DNA from: Pacificispira sp040217575
Lineage (GTDB): Bacteria; Pseudomonadota; Alphaproteobacteria; UBA8366; Aestuariispiraceae
NCBI GenBank assembly: GCA_040217575.1
Contig: JAVJPW010000006.1
Span: forward strand, 62,001 to 126,000
Direction: 5' to 3'
DNA length: 64,000 nt
Both the position numbers and the translations under genes were made by a program. This document shows positions 50,469 to 59,286 of the stretch, piece after piece; positions within the stretch are counted from its first letter, which is position 1; each line of letters opens with the position of its first letter. The notes beneath the pieces are model-generated. The model saw only the letters and a list, made by a program, of their open reading frames with translations. It was not told the DNA's origin and did not search any database.

Positions 50469-50512
50469 ACGGAAAACGAAATCTCAATCGCTTGAAAGGC
50501 GGGTGAAAGCTA

Positions 50513-50716
50513 GTGCAGGTCATCGTTCGCGATAACAACGTCGATCAGGCTCTTCGTGCGCTGAAGAAAAAACTTCAACGCGAAGGCGTGTTCCGGGAAA
50601 TGAAACTCCGTCGGCATTTCGAAAAGCCGTCCGAGAAGAAGGCCCGAGAAAAAGCCGAAGCGCAAAGACGTCACCGCAAGCTGATGCGTAAGCGTCTTGA
50701 GCGTGAAGGGTTCTAG
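50513..50716 (+). CDS. rpsU: 30S ribosomal protein S21
   Basis: A 67-residue, very basic small-subunit protein that acts in early translation initiation. MQVIVRDNNVDQALRALKKKLQREG and REMKLRRHFEKPSEKKAREKAEA are unmistakable. The start codon is GTG, with AAAGGCGGG upstream. The leader holds a terminator-like hairpin, and a strong terminator follows the gene. Confidence 0.98.
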   Translation: MQVIVRDNNVDQALRALKKKLQREGVFREMKLRRHFEKPSEKKAREKAEAQRRHRKLMRKRLEREGF

Positions 50717-50775
50717 TTCGATCTGGACCTGATGCTCTCAGCCACCGGTTCCTCGGAACCCCGGCTGAAAAGAAC

Positions 50776-50805
50776 AAACCCCCGACGCCAGCGGCTCGGG
50801 GGTTT
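50776..50805. terminator. Bidirectional terminator between rpsU and the polysaccharide deacetylase gene
   Basis: A perfect 10-bp stem AAACCCCCGA/TCGGGGGTTT with a 10-base loop. CGTTTTG follows on the plus strand and the A-rich left flank gives T residues on the minus strand. It serves the convergent rpsU and deacetylase genes. Confidence 0.85.
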
Positions 50806-50826
50806 CGTTTTGCCTGTTCGGGCGGT

Positions 50827-51882
50827 TCAGGGGGTGGGCACGTAATATTGCATCCCGAACCAGTGCCAGCGGCCGTCGTCACCGGGCATGGTGCAGTTGA
50901 TCCGCGTCCGGCCCGATGCGAACGGCCCGTCAAACCGGACTTCGATCCGCGATCCCATAACCAGGAACTGGGAAATCTGGCTTGTGTCGGAATGATAGCA
51001 GGCCAGATCGTCGATCCGGTCCATCCCGTCCATCAATGTAAACCCGAATGCGGGCGGGTTGCCCTCTCCGACCCGGGGCAGGGTCGGGTTGCGCGGCGAC
51101 AGCCCGTCGATCCTGAGCGGGATGGAATTCAGAAGCCGGCGAAACCGGTCCATGCCGCCGTAGTTCACGTTGATCGGATAACGCGGCAGATAGAACCGGT
51201 TGTTCGTTTCGTTCAATGCACCGGAATGCTGGCCGAACGCGGCGCGGTAACCCGCCGCCTGCGTCGCTTCCATGATCTCCAGGCTGGCCTCCCCATAGGG
51301 ATAGGCGAACAGGTCCGGTGCCGTGCCCAGTTCTTCGGCCAGACGGTCCATCGACCCGGTCAGTTCGCGCCGCCAGCGTTCGGCGCCGACTTCCGGCATG
51401 TGCGGATGGGTGACCGCCTGGCTTCCGATCGTGATGCCCGCCTGCGCGACCTCCCGGATCTGATCCCAGGTCATATAGCCGTTCGTGTTGCGGTCCACGG
51501 CGTCCGTCGCGACGAACAATGTCGCCGGCAGGCCCGCATCCCGCAACAGCGGCCAGGCCCGTTCGTAAAAGGATGAAAAGGCGTCGTCGACCGTGATCGC
51601 CACGGCCCGGTCCGGCAGTTCCTCACCCGCAATCAGCGCATCGACGATGCGTTCCAGCGGCAGCACCCGATAGTCCGATTTCGCAAGTTCCGCGATGTGC
51701 GATTCGAACTGGTCCATCGTCACGCTGGTGCTGGGGAATTCGTCTTCCCCGAACCGGTGATAGATCAGGACAACGGCGGATGTGCGCGCTGCGGGCGCCG
51801 TGTCACCATCGGCGGTGTCCTGTGCCGCTGTCGGGCCGACAAGGACGGACAGCCACAACAGAATTGTCGCTGCGACCCGCAT
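50827..51882 (-). CDS. Secreted polysaccharide deacetylase family protein
   Basis: A 351-residue periplasmic or lipid-anchored carbohydrate esterase 4 family protein. A signal peptide MRVAATILLWLSVLVGPTAAQ precedes the NodB domain. VLIYHRFGEDEFPSTSV opens it, AITVDDAFSSFY carries the catalytic Asp and metal-ligand Asp, and SQAVTHPHM supplies the metal His residues. A C-terminal beta-rich region without known motif follows. The substrate is probably an N-acetylated glycan. I chose the ATG at 51882, preceded by AAGGGCGCTG. ATGs at 51903 and 51921 are possible. The very long upstream frame (to 52932) is antisense to tsaB/rimI and is not coding. Confidence 0.88.
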   Translation of the reverse strand: MRVAATILLWLSVLVGPTAAQDTADGDTAPAARTSAVVLIYHRFGEDEFPSTSVTMDQFESHIAELAKSDYRVLPLERIVDALIAGEELPDRAVAITVDDAFSSFYERAWPLLRDAGLPATLFVATDAVDRNTNGYMTWDQIREVAQAGITIGSQAVTHPHMPEVGAERWRRELTGSMDRLAEELGTAPDLFAYPYGEASLEIMEATQAAGYRAAFGQHSGALNETNNRFYLPRYPINVNYGGMDRFRRLLNSIPLRIDGLSPRNPTLPRVGEGNPPAFGFTLMDGMDRIDDLACYHSDTSQISQFLVMGSRIEVRFDGPFASGRTRINCTMPGDDGRWHWFGMQYYVPTP

Positions 51883-52062
51883 CAGCGCCCTTGCACCCGT
51901 CATTCCAGTTGTTCCGTTCATCCAATCAACACCGCGGTTTCGATCCGCCCGCCGGGCGGCCCCTGTCGGGTTCCAGGTTAACACACTGTCGCAACGGTCT
52001 TGCGCTGCACCGTCGATATGGACCAAGTTGAGCGCCCTCAAGCAAGAGTTTTTCTGGGATTG

Positions 52063-52779
52063 ATGAAAGCACCCCTGTCCGTGACTGTCCTGGGTATCGA
52101 TTGCGCCGGCGCGGCCTGTTCCGCGGCCGTCCTGCGGGACGGTGCGGCCCTTGCCCGGTTGAGCGAGCCTATGTCCCGCGGGCAGGCCGAACGGATCGTC
52201 CCGATGATCGACGATGTTCTGCGGTCGGCACAGGTCGTGCCGGCCGATCTTGGCGCCGTCGCGGTCACTGTCGGGCCGGGGGCATTCACCGGCGTTCGGA
52301 TCGGGCTGGCGGCGGCGCTGGGGATCGCGCGCGTCGTCGGCGTTCCCTGTGTCGGGGTTACGGTTCCGGATGCCCTGGCATCTGAAATTCCGGTAACGGA
52401 CGGGGCGCGCCTGCTGGTCGCCCTGGACAGCCGGCGCGACGATCCGTTCTGTTCCCTCTACACCGCCGGGTCCGGTCGCTGGACCGTTGGCGAACCGCAG
52501 GCCGTACCCGGCACGCCGGACGCCGTCCGGTCCTTTGCGCCGGAAGGCGCGGGCGCGCTTCTGGTCGCGGGCGACTTTGCCGCGCGGCTGGTTGAAATGA
52601 CGGGATACGGCACGGTCCTGGAATCGCCGCGGGTGCCCGACCCTGTTCATGTAGCGCAGTTGGGCGCGCAAGGTCTGGCCGACGGAACGGCCCGCCCGGC
52701 GGAACCCCTCTATCTGCGTGCACCGGATGTATCCGACCCGTCGAAGGATCGCGCCAGCCGGAATACGCCCGGCCAATGA
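52063..52779 (+). CDS. tsaB: tRNA t6A synthesis protein TsaB
   Basis: A 238-residue ASKHA-fold partner of TsaD in threonylcarbamoyl-adenosine formation at tRNA position 37. VLGIDCAGAACSAAVL, the GQAERIVPMIDDVL segment and VTVGPGAFTGVRIGLAAALGIA are diagnostic. The ATG at 52063 has GGGA upstream; the frame extends to 52000. Overlaps rimI by four bases. Confidence 0.95.
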   Translation: MKAPLSVTVLGIDCAGAACSAAVLRDGAALARLSEPMSRGQAERIVPMIDDVLRSAQVVPADLGAVAVTVGPGAFTGVRIGLAAALGIARVVGVPCVGVTVPDALASEIPVTDGARLLVALDSRRDDPFCSLYTAGSGRWTVGEPQAVPGTPDAVRSFAPEGAGALLVAGDFAARLVEMTGYGTVLESPRVPDPVHVAQLGAQGLADGTARPAEPLYLRAPDVSDPSKDRASRNTPGQ

Positions 52780-53285
52780 CCGGAACACCGCGGGACAGCG
52801 ACCAGGACCAAATCGGGCTGCTGCGCGTCGGGGCCGAAGCTTTCGAAGTGATCGCGGCACTTTACGGGCGCAGTTTCGACGACCCGTGGCCGGCACCGTC
52901 CGTGCGCGAACTGCTGTCGACGCCGCTGACATGGGCCATTCTGGCGTTGGACCGCGAATCCGAAACGCCGATCGGGTTCGTCATCGCCAGAACAGTCGTC
53001 GATGAAGGCGAAATCCTGTCGATCGCGATCGAACCGCAGAATCGCCGGGCCGGAATCGGCGCGCGCCTGCTTGCGGGGACCCTGGACCGGATGGCCGAGG
53101 AAGGTGCTGTGTCCGTGTTTCTGGAGGTCGGAACCGACAATCCCGGCGCGATGGAATTCTATCTGGCCGCCGGTTTCATGACGATCGGCACCAGAAGCAA
53201 TTATTATTTGCGAAAAGACGGTTCCAGGCATGATGCCCTTGTCATGCGCAAGAACCTGTCAATTCAACAATATGATGATTGTTAA
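52776..53285 (+). CDS. rimI: Ribosomal-protein-alanine N-acetyltransferase RimI
   Basis: A 169-residue GNAT acetyltransferase that acetylates the N-terminus of ribosomal protein S18. The acetyl-CoA loop is IEPQNRRAGIGARLLAG and the conserved C-terminal part contains FLEVGTDNPGAMEFYLAAGF. The tsaB-rimI pair is common in alphaproteobacteria. ATGA overlap with tsaB. Confidence 0.92.
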   Translation: MTGTPRDSDQDQIGLLRVGAEAFEVIAALYGRSFDDPWPAPSVRELLSTPLTWAILALDRESETPIGFVIARTVVDEGEILSIAIEPQNRRAGIGARLLAGTLDRMAEEGAVSVFLEVGTDNPGAMEFYLAAGFMTIGTRSNYYLRKDGSRHDALVMRKNLSIQQYDDC

Positions 53286-53402
53286 CGATATGTGTTCATT
53301 ACTGCTTTAGCATTTTTTCTCATTGATGCGACTTGCAATGACTTGTCCCAGATTATAAATGAAGTAAAGAAATCATGGGTTCCCAACAGTAAAAGTCGGA
53401 AT

Positions 53403-53431
53403 TTCCACGATTATTTGAGTTGATCTATAAA
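53403..53431 (+). promoter_or_regulatory. Possible mucR promoter in AT-rich region
   Basis: TTCCAC (53403-53408), a 17-base spacer, TATAAA (53426-53431). The whole 53286-53461 gap is AT-rich, which fits MucR-type autoregulation by binding AT-rich DNA. Confidence 0.3.
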
Positions 53432-53461
53432 ACGAGCCTGATGCTCTTGTGAGGTGGTGAT

Positions 53462-53890
53462 ATGGCTGAAACGTCCGAAAATGAAATCAGCTCTTCGGAG
53501 CTACTGCAACTGACCTCGGAAATCGTTGCAGCCCATGTATCGAACAATTCCGTTCCGTCGTCCGAACTGTCGGGCCTGATCGAACAGGTCTACCGGACGC
53601 TGGAACAGGTCGGAAAGGCACCGGAACCGGAAGCGGACAAGCCGATTCCCGCCGTGCCGATCCGCAAGTCCGTGCATGACGACTATCTGGTCTGTCTTGA
53701 GGACGGAAAACAGCTGAAAATGCTGAAGCGGCACCTTAAGACGGCATACAACATGACGCCGGACGAATATCGGGAACGCTGGGGGCTGCCGGCGGATTAC
53801 CCGATGGTTGCGCCGAACTATGCAAAGCAGCGTTCCAAGCTTGCCAAGGATATCGGTCTTGGACGCCGGTCCAAGAAGGCCCGCCGCTAA
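53462..53890 (+). CDS. MucR/Ros family transcriptional regulator with altered zinc finger
   Basis: A 142-residue regulator of the Ros/MucR family, which binds AT-rich DNA and controls exopolysaccharide, motility and cell-cycle genes. The N-terminal oligomerisation half (LLQLTSEIVAAHVSNNSVPSSELSGLI) and C-terminal MTPDEYRERWGLPADYPMVAPNYA are typical. In the prokaryotic zinc finger the ligands would be Cys78 and Asp81 (CLEDGK) and His91. The usual fourth ligand (His in MTHYNM) is Ala95 (KTAYNM). The fold may therefore be zinc-free or bind zinc differently, as known for some rhizobial homologues. Ribosome site GAGGTGG before the ATG. Confidence 0.93.
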   Translation: MAETSENEISSSELLQLTSEIVAAHVSNNSVPSSELSGLIEQVYRTLEQVGKAPEPEADKPIPAVPIRKSVHDDYLVCLEDGKQLKMLKRHLKTAYNMTPDEYRERWGLPADYPMVAPNYAKQRSKLAKDIGLGRRSKKARR

Positions 53891-54031
53891 CCGTCGTTTC
53901 CGGCATTACGCGACAAAAGGGTCGGCAGCCGCCGATCCTTTTCGCTTTTGGCGACCGATTGATTTGATCGGAACCCGGTATGTCGTTAAGCTGTCGTCCA
54001 TCCATCAACTTGGCGCGAAAAGGGGCATGCG

Positions 54032-54478
54032 TTGAGCAACGACGTCGATCCGCTTCGCATTGAAAAATTGTGCTCTGAAAAGGGCTTGAAGATGACGGAA
54101 CAGCGCCGCGTGATTGCGCGCGTCTTGTCCGAAAGCGATGACCACCCCGATGTGGAAAGTCTGTATCAGCGCGCCACGGAGGTTGATTCCCGAATCAGCA
54201 TCGCCACCGTCTACCGCACGGTCCGCCTGTTGGAAGAGGCGGAAATCCTGACCCGGCATGATTTCGGGGACGGGCGCGCGCGGTATGAGGAGGTTTCGGA
54301 GGAACATCACGACCATCTGATCGACATCGATTCGGGGGAAGTGGTGGAATTCCAGAATGAGGCGATTGAACGCCTTCAGGAAGCCGTGGCACGGGAATTG
54401 GGATACCGTCTGGTCGATCACCGGTTGGAACTTTATGCCGTCCGTCTCGACAAGAAAGACAAAAAGGCACCCCATTGA
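54032..54478 (+). CDS. fur: Fur family transcriptional regulator (Fur/Mur)
   Basis: A 148-residue metal-dependent repressor. LKMTEQRRVIARVL and the recognition helix ISIATVYRTVRLLEEAEIL form the winged helix. The regulatory His residues are in SEEHHDHLIDIDSG. The usual CxxC pairs of zinc-containing Fur are missing, as in many alphaproteobacterial Fur/Mur proteins that sense manganese. The start is a TTG seven bases behind AAGGGG. Its position between rimI/mucR and miaB is typical of alphaproteobacterial fur. Four-base overlap with olsB (TTGA). Confidence 0.88.
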   Translation: MSNDVDPLRIEKLCSEKGLKMTEQRRVIARVLSESDDHPDVESLYQRATEVDSRISIATVYRTVRLLEEAEILTRHDFGDGRARYEEVSEEHHDHLIDIDSGEVVEFQNEAIERLQEAVARELGYRLVDHRLELYAVRLDKKDKKAPH

Positions 54479-55296
54479 GTGAATCCAAATCCCTGGAACA
54501 GTCGCTGGCGCACCTGACCAGCAACAATCTCGGTATCCGGCTGGCCGGGGACGATACGCGGTTCGTGGATGCGTCCCAGGCCCTGCGCTACAAGATCTTC
54601 TATGAAGAGATGACGGCCAAACCCAGTGAGGAAATGGCCGCCAGAAAGCGGGATTTCGATGATTTCGACGCGGTTGCGGATCATCTTCTGGTCGTCGACC
54701 GCGACCTAGGCGACGGGCCGGAATCGGTTGTCGGCACCTATCGCCTTCTGCGACGGGAAGAGGCCAGACGGTTCGGTCGCTTCTACAGCGTCGACGAATA
54801 TGATATCTCGGCGATCGAAGCCCGCGACGACGGGGAGGTTCTGGAACTTGGCCGCTCCTGTGTGGCAGAGGATTACCGGACCCGTCATGTGATGGAACTG
54901 CTGTGGCGCGGCATCGCGGCCTATGTGTTCCATTATGACATTTCGCTGATGTTCGGATGCGCCAGCATCCCGGGCACCGACCCGGACGCGCTCGCCCTGC
55001 CGCTCAGCTATCTGTATCACAATCATCTGGCGCCGCCGGAAAAACGGCCCGTGGCCCTGCCGGAACGGTTTGTGGACATGAACAGGATCCCCGCCGACCA
55101 GGTCGACCGCCGCCGGGGGCTGGCCGCGGTGCCGCCGCTGATCAAGGGCTATCTGCGTCTGGGCGGATATGTGGGGGACGGCGCGGTGATCGACCCGCAA
55201 TTCGATACGACCGATGTCTGCATCGTCGTTGAAACCGAACTGGTAACCGACCGCTATTACAAGCATTACGCCCGGAAAACCGGTGAAAACGGCTGA
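54475..55296 (+). CDS. olsB: Ornithine N-acyltransferase OlsB (GNAT/hemolysin-like)
   Basis: A 273-residue acyltransferase that joins a 3-hydroxyacyl group from ACP to ornithine, first step of ornithine-lipid synthesis. Family stretches include ALRYKIFYEEM, DHLLVVDRDLG, EVLELGRSCVAEDYRTRHVMELLWRGIAAYV and LFGCASIPGTDP. The C-terminal LIKGYLRLGGYVGDGAVIDPQFDTTDVCIVV is also OlsB-like. The start is TTG at 54475, overlapping the fur stop; the next gene, olsA, overlaps its end by 14 bases. Confidence 0.88.
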   Translation: MSESKSLEQSLAHLTSNNLGIRLAGDDTRFVDASQALRYKIFYEEMTAKPSEEMAARKRDFDDFDAVADHLLVVDRDLGDGPESVVGTYRLLRREEARRFGRFYSVDEYDISAIEARDDGEVLELGRSCVAEDYRTRHVMELLWRGIAAYVFHYDISLMFGCASIPGTDPDALALPLSYLYHNHLAPPEKRPVALPERFVDMNRIPADQVDRRRGLAAVPPLIKGYLRLGGYVGDGAVIDPQFDTTDVCIVVETELVTDRYYKHYARKTGENG

Positions 55297-56122
55297 AGTT
55301 TCCGTGCAGGACCAGACGCTTGAAGCGCGTTTGGCGCCGTCGCGGCTGCTTGCCTTCCGACGCGCGGCGCTGATGCTGCTGTGGACCCTGTTCATGATGC
55401 TGGTCAATTTGCGGTCCTGTCTTGGCGGTCACGGGCTTCCCGGCGTCGAGACCATGCGCTGGCATCGCGTCGTCCTGAAAATCACCGGCATTGAGGTTCA
55501 GGTGCATGGAACGCCGATCCGGGACCGTCCGGTGATGTTCCTTCCGAACCATGTGTCCTATCTGGACATCCCCGTGTTGGGATCGCTTCTGCCCTGTTCC
55601 TTCGTATCCAAGGCAGAGGTGCGGGACTGGCCGGCATTCGGCTGGCTTGCGGTTCAGCAGCGCACCATCTTCATAAAGCGCGACCCGCGGCAGGCCGCGA
55701 ACCAGCTGCAGGAAATGCGCGAACGGCTGGAAGAAGGGGGTTGCCTTGTCCTGTTCCCCGAAGGGACCAGCAGCGACGGCAGCCGTGTCCTGCCGTTCAA
55801 AAGCTCGCTGCTTCAGGCATCGACCATCGAATTCCCGGAAACCGGCCAGATAGAGGTGCAGCCGGTTTCCATCGCCTATACGCGGCTGGACGGTGTTCCC
55901 ATGGGACGGGCGCTGCGGCCCTTTTTTGCCTGGTACGGGGATATGGAACTGGCGCCGCACCTGATCGACCTTTTGGGGATGGGGAGTCTTGGCGTGGAAG
56001 TTGTCTTTCACGACCCGATCCGCCTGGCCGATACCGGCGACAGGAAAGGGCTGGCCCGGCTGGCCTGGGAGAAAACGTCGGACGGCTTGGCGGACGCCCT
56101 TCGCGGGCGCTATCAGGCCTAG
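55283..56122 (+). CDS. olsA: OlsA-like 1-acyl-glycerol-3-phosphate/lyso-ornithine-lipid acyltransferase
   Basis: A 279-residue membrane-associated acyltransferase. The HX4D catalytic motif is PNHVSYLDIPVL and the second motif is LFPEGTSSDGS. A hydrophobic N-terminal segment, RRAALMLLWTLFMMLVNL, anchors it. Pairing with olsB suggests it adds the second, ester-linked acyl chain of ornithine lipid; a general PlsC role is possible. GTG start at 55283, inside the olsB end. Confidence 0.87.
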   Translation: MKTAEVSVQDQTLEARLAPSRLLAFRRAALMLLWTLFMMLVNLRSCLGGHGLPGVETMRWHRVVLKITGIEVQVHGTPIRDRPVMFLPNHVSYLDIPVLGSLLPCSFVSKAEVRDWPAFGWLAVQQRTIFIKRDPRQAANQLQEMRERLEEGGCLVLFPEGTSSDGSRVLPFKSSLLQASTIEFPETGQIEVQPVSIAYTRLDGVPMGRALRPFFAWYGDMELAPHLIDLLGMGSLGVEVVFHDPIRLADTGDRKGLARLAWEKTSDGLADALRGRYQA

Positions 56123-56259
56123 GAAATCGTGATGTCGCAGGGCCGGTTCCCGGTGGCACGCATTTACGAATCTGTGCTACAGTTCCACTACCCAGAACGC
56201 ACTGTGGCGGTTGAAACGCTTAATGACGGAAACAGAACGGCTTAGTTTCTGCCTTCGCG

Positions 56260-56277
56260 CCGGATCAGGCGATCCGG
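56260..56277. other. Short hairpin in the olsA-miaB gap
   Basis: Perfect 7-bp inverted repeat CCGGATC/GATCCGG with a 4-base loop. No T-tract. The rest of the 276-base gap (56123-56398) shows no credible gene; it ends with the miaB promoter. Confidence 0.35.
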
Positions 56278-56330
56278 GTCCGTATGTTCCCAAGCTGCAA
56301 CATTTCCGCCACGGAATCGGGGTTTCCTCA

Positions 56331-56359
56331 TTGACGTGGGCGCGCATCCTGCATTATCA
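56331..56359 (+). promoter_or_regulatory. Sigma-70 promoter of the miaB operon
   Basis: TTGACG (56331-56336), a 17-base spacer, TTATCA (56354-56359), about 40 bases before the miaB ATG. Confidence 0.5.
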
Positions 56360-56398
56360 GGCCCGCGCAATTCATAGAGAAACGGCTATTTCGCGCGC

Positions 56399-57778
56399 AT
56401 GACTGACGCCAGACCGGTAAAACGGGTTCATATCAAGACTTACGGATGCCAGATGAATGTCTACGACACCGAAAGGATGCTCGAGACATTGCGCCCGCTT
56501 GGCTACACGGTTTGCGATTCGCCGGACGAGGCGGATTTCGTCATCCTGAACACCTGCCACATCCGGGAAAAGGCGTCGGAAAAAGTTTATTCCGAACTGG
56601 GTCGGCTGCGGCTTCTGCGTGAGGAAAAGGCCGGGGACGGGAAACCCCTGATGCTGGCCGTCGCCGGTTGCGTCGCCCAGGCGGAAGGGCAGGAGATTCT
56701 GAACCGCGCACCGCAGGTTGACATGGTTTTCGGGCCGCAGACCTATCACCGTCTGCCGGAGTTTCTGGCCCGCGCAGAACGCGAAAGCGGCGTCCGGCAG
56801 ATCGATGTCGATTTCCCGACGGAAGACAAGTTCGATGTCCTGACGGGCGACCGGGATGTCGGCGGCGTCACCGCGTTCCTGACCATCCAGGAAGGATGCG
56901 ACAAATTCTGCACCTTCTGTGTGGTGCCCTATACGCGCGGCGCGGAACAGTCCCGCGCGGCCGCGGCCATTCTGGCGGAAGCGCGCGTCCTGGCGGCAAA
57001 GGGTGTGCGCGAAATCACGCTTCTTGGTCAGAACGTCAACGCCTATCACGGGGAAGGCCCGGATGGCCGTGAATGGGGGCTGGGCCGGCTGGTGCGCGCG
57101 CTGGCGGAAATCGACGGTATTTCGCGCATCCGCTATACGACCAGTCACCCGCGCGATATGGACCGCGACCTGATCGACGCGCATGGCGAAGTCGACGCCC
57201 TGATGCCCTTCCTGCATCTTCCGGTACAAAGCGGGTCAAACCGCATCCTGTCCGCCATGAACCGGCGCCACGATGTCGACCTGTTCCGGCGTATTGTCGG
57301 CGACCTGCGCGATGTCCGCCCGGACCTTGCGCTCAGTTCCGATTTCATCGTCGGGTTCCCGGGGGAAACGGACCTTGAGTTCGCGGAAACGCTGAAACTG
57401 GTGACGGAAACCGGTTTCGCATCCTCCTTTTCCTTCAAATATTCGCCGCGGCCCGGGACGCCCGCCGCGGGGTTGGCGGATGCCGTTCCCGACAATGTCC
57501 AGTCCGACAGGCTGGCGGCGCTTCAGCAGCTTCTGGACGCGCAGCAGGAAGCCTTCAACCGGTCCTGCGTCGGTCGCACCATGCCGGTCCTGATCGAAAA
57601 GGCGGGCCGCAAGCCGGGTCAGCTGGTCGGCCGGTCGCCCTATCTGCAACCCGTCCATGTCGACGGCGCGCCGGACCTGATCGGACAGATTGTCGACTGC
57701 AAGACGGACGACCTTAAATCCTACAGCCTGTTCGGACGGATTGTCCCCGATCCCGTGGAAGAAAGGAACTGCGCTTGA
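56399..57778 (+). CDS. miaB: tRNA-2-methylthio-N6-dimethylallyladenosine synthase MiaB
   Basis: A 459-residue radical-SAM methylthiotransferase acting on A37 of tRNA. The N-terminal UPF0004 domain has KTYGCQMNVYD, LNTCHIREKA and VAGCVAQAEG, the three Cys of the second cluster. The radical-SAM CxxxCxxC is GCDKFCTFC. LPVQSGSNRIL and DFIVGFPGETDLEF follow. A C-terminal TRAM domain (VGRTMPVLIE) ends it. First gene of the miaB-phoH-ybeY-corC-lnt chain. Confidence 0.97.
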   Translation: MTDARPVKRVHIKTYGCQMNVYDTERMLETLRPLGYTVCDSPDEADFVILNTCHIREKASEKVYSELGRLRLLREEKAGDGKPLMLAVAGCVAQAEGQEILNRAPQVDMVFGPQTYHRLPEFLARAERESGVRQIDVDFPTEDKFDVLTGDRDVGGVTAFLTIQEGCDKFCTFCVVPYTRGAEQSRAAAAILAEARVLAAKGVREITLLGQNVNAYHGEGPDGREWGLGRLVRALAEIDGISRIRYTTSHPRDMDRDLIDAHGEVDALMPFLHLPVQSGSNRILSAMNRRHDVDLFRRIVGDLRDVRPDLALSSDFIVGFPGETDLEFAETLKLVTETGFASSFSFKYSPRPGTPAAGLADAVPDNVQSDRLAALQQLLDAQQEAFNRSCVGRTMPVLIEKAGRKPGQLVGRSPYLQPVHVDGAPDLIGQIVDCKTDDLKSYSLFGRIVPDPVEERNCA

Positions 57779-58782
57779 ACTCGATCATGCCCGGCGGAGT
57801 AAGCGGCGATCCGCGGATCGTCGAATTCGATGACAACCGGCTGCTGCCGGAATTGTTCGGAGAACATGATCGAAATCTGGTCAGGATCGAAAACGAACTG
57901 GGGATTTCGCTGATCAACCGCGGCAATCAGGTGGCGATTTCGGGACCGGAAGACGCAGTCACGCTGGCGGCCGACGGCCTGACCCGTCTTTACGAACGCC
58001 TGAAATCGGGCGAGGCGATTGAAGATGCGGACATAGACGCCGCGATCCGCATGGCCGGGGAACCGACCGACCTGTTCGGCCAGCAGGAAAGTGTCATCCG
58101 CACGCGCCGCCGTCAGATCGCCGCGCGTACCCCGACACAGGCCGCCTATATCGAAGCGGTCCGGGCGAACGACATGGTCTTCGGCCTGGGTCCGGCCGGA
58201 ACCGGCAAGACCTATCTGGCCGTCTGCATGGCGGTGTCCATGTTCCTGTCGGGCAAGGTGGACCGGATCATCCTGTCGCGTCCGGCGGTGGAAGCGGGGG
58301 AACGGCTGGGGTTTCTGCCGGGCGATATGAAGGAAAAGGTCGACCCCTATCTGCGGCCGATCTATGACGCGCTTTACGATACGCTGCCGGCGGATCAGGT
58401 GTCCCGGAAGCTGGAAAACGGCGACATCGAAGTGGCCCCCCTGGCATTCATGCGCGGACGGACCCTGAAGAACGCGTTCGTCCTGCTGGACGAAGCCCAG
58501 AACACGACCCCCATGCAGATGAAGATGTTTCTGACGCGGCTTGGCGAAAACAGCCGCATGGTCATAACCGGCGATCTGTCGCAGATCGACCTGCCGTCGG
58601 GTCAGAAGTCCGGCCTGACGGAGGCTGTGGAAACGCTGGAACGCGTGAAGGGGATTGAAATGATCCGTTTCAATGCGGCGGATGTGGTCCGCCACCCGCT
58701 CGTATCGCGCATCGTCGACGCCTATGATGCAAAGGATGCCGCGCAAGGCACCGCCGCGATCCGGAGTGTCGAAAGGCGATGA
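57775..58782 (+). CDS. phoH: PhoH family ATPase (YbeZ)
   Basis: A 335-residue KH-like plus P-loop NTPase linked to rRNA maturation with YbeY. The N-terminal KH-type segment VRIENELGISLINRGNQVAISG is present. Walker A is GPAGTGKTYLA and Walker B FVLLDEAQNTTPMQMKMFLTR. VITGDLSQIDLP is also a hallmark. The TTG start at 57775 overlaps the miaB stop by four bases; an ATG lies at 57787. Confidence 0.96.
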   Translation: MNSIMPGGVSGDPRIVEFDDNRLLPELFGEHDRNLVRIENELGISLINRGNQVAISGPEDAVTLAADGLTRLYERLKSGEAIEDADIDAAIRMAGEPTDLFGQQESVIRTRRRQIAARTPTQAAYIEAVRANDMVFGLGPAGTGKTYLAVCMAVSMFLSGKVDRIILSRPAVEAGERLGFLPGDMKEKVDPYLRPIYDALYDTLPADQVSRKLENGDIEVAPLAFMRGRTLKNAFVLLDEAQNTTPMQMKMFLTRLGENSRMVITGDLSQIDLPSGQKSGLTEAVETLERVKGIEMIRFNAADVVRHPLVSRIVDAYDAKDAAQGTAAIRSVERR

Positions 58783-59273
58783 CGCAACCGGACTGGGATG
58801 TCGGCGTGACCGTGATGAACGGGGACTGGCGGGATTCGGATATCGAAACCGCCCTGGCGGCGGCCCGTGCGGCGCTGGCCGCGGAATCGGTCGCCGAAGG
58901 TGCTGAAATCTCTATCGCCTTTGCCGACGACGAAACCGTCCGCGTCTATAATCGGGACTATCGCGGCAAGGACAGCCCGACCAACGTTCTGTCTTTCCCG
59001 CAAGGCGAAGACGCGGCCCCCGACGGGTCCATCGTCCTGGGCGATATCCTGATGGCGCATGAGACATGCGCCCGGGAATCCGCGGAAAACGGTATAGAAT
59101 TCGCGGCCCATGTTTCCCATCTGACAGTGCACGGCGTCCTGCATCTTCTGGGCTATGACCACGAGGTTGACGAGGATGCCGAAGAAATGGAAGCCCGCGA
59201 GGTGGAAATTTTAGCGGCATTGGGGATCGAAAACCCCTATATTGATCGGGAGGAGGCGGCCGAACCCGCCTGA
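58779..59273 (+). CDS. ybeY: Endoribonuclease YbeY
   Basis: A 164-residue zinc-dependent RNase for 16S rRNA 3'-end maturation and 70S quality control. The metal motif HGVLHLLGYDHEVDEDAEEM carries the three His ligands. YRGKDSPTNVLSFP is the other conserved block. Four-base overlap with phoH. Confidence 0.96.
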   Translation: MTQPDWDVGVTVMNGDWRDSDIETALAAARAALAAESVAEGAEISIAFADDETVRVYNRDYRGKDSPTNVLSFPQGEDAAPDGSIVLGDILMAHETCARESAENGIEFAAHVSHLTVHGVLHLLGYDHEVDEDAEEMEAREVEILAALGIENPYIDREEAAEPA

Positions 59274-59286
59274 ATAACGTACGCAC

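Noticed and set aside
51922..52932. Upstream extension of the polysaccharide deacetylase frame (to a total of 701 codons)
   Set aside because: The extra part is antisense to tsaB and rimI and precedes a perfect signal peptide; it is not coding.
56211..56402. 63-codon open frame in the olsA-miaB gap
   Set aside because: No ribosome site, it spans the miaB promoter, and composition is not protein-like.
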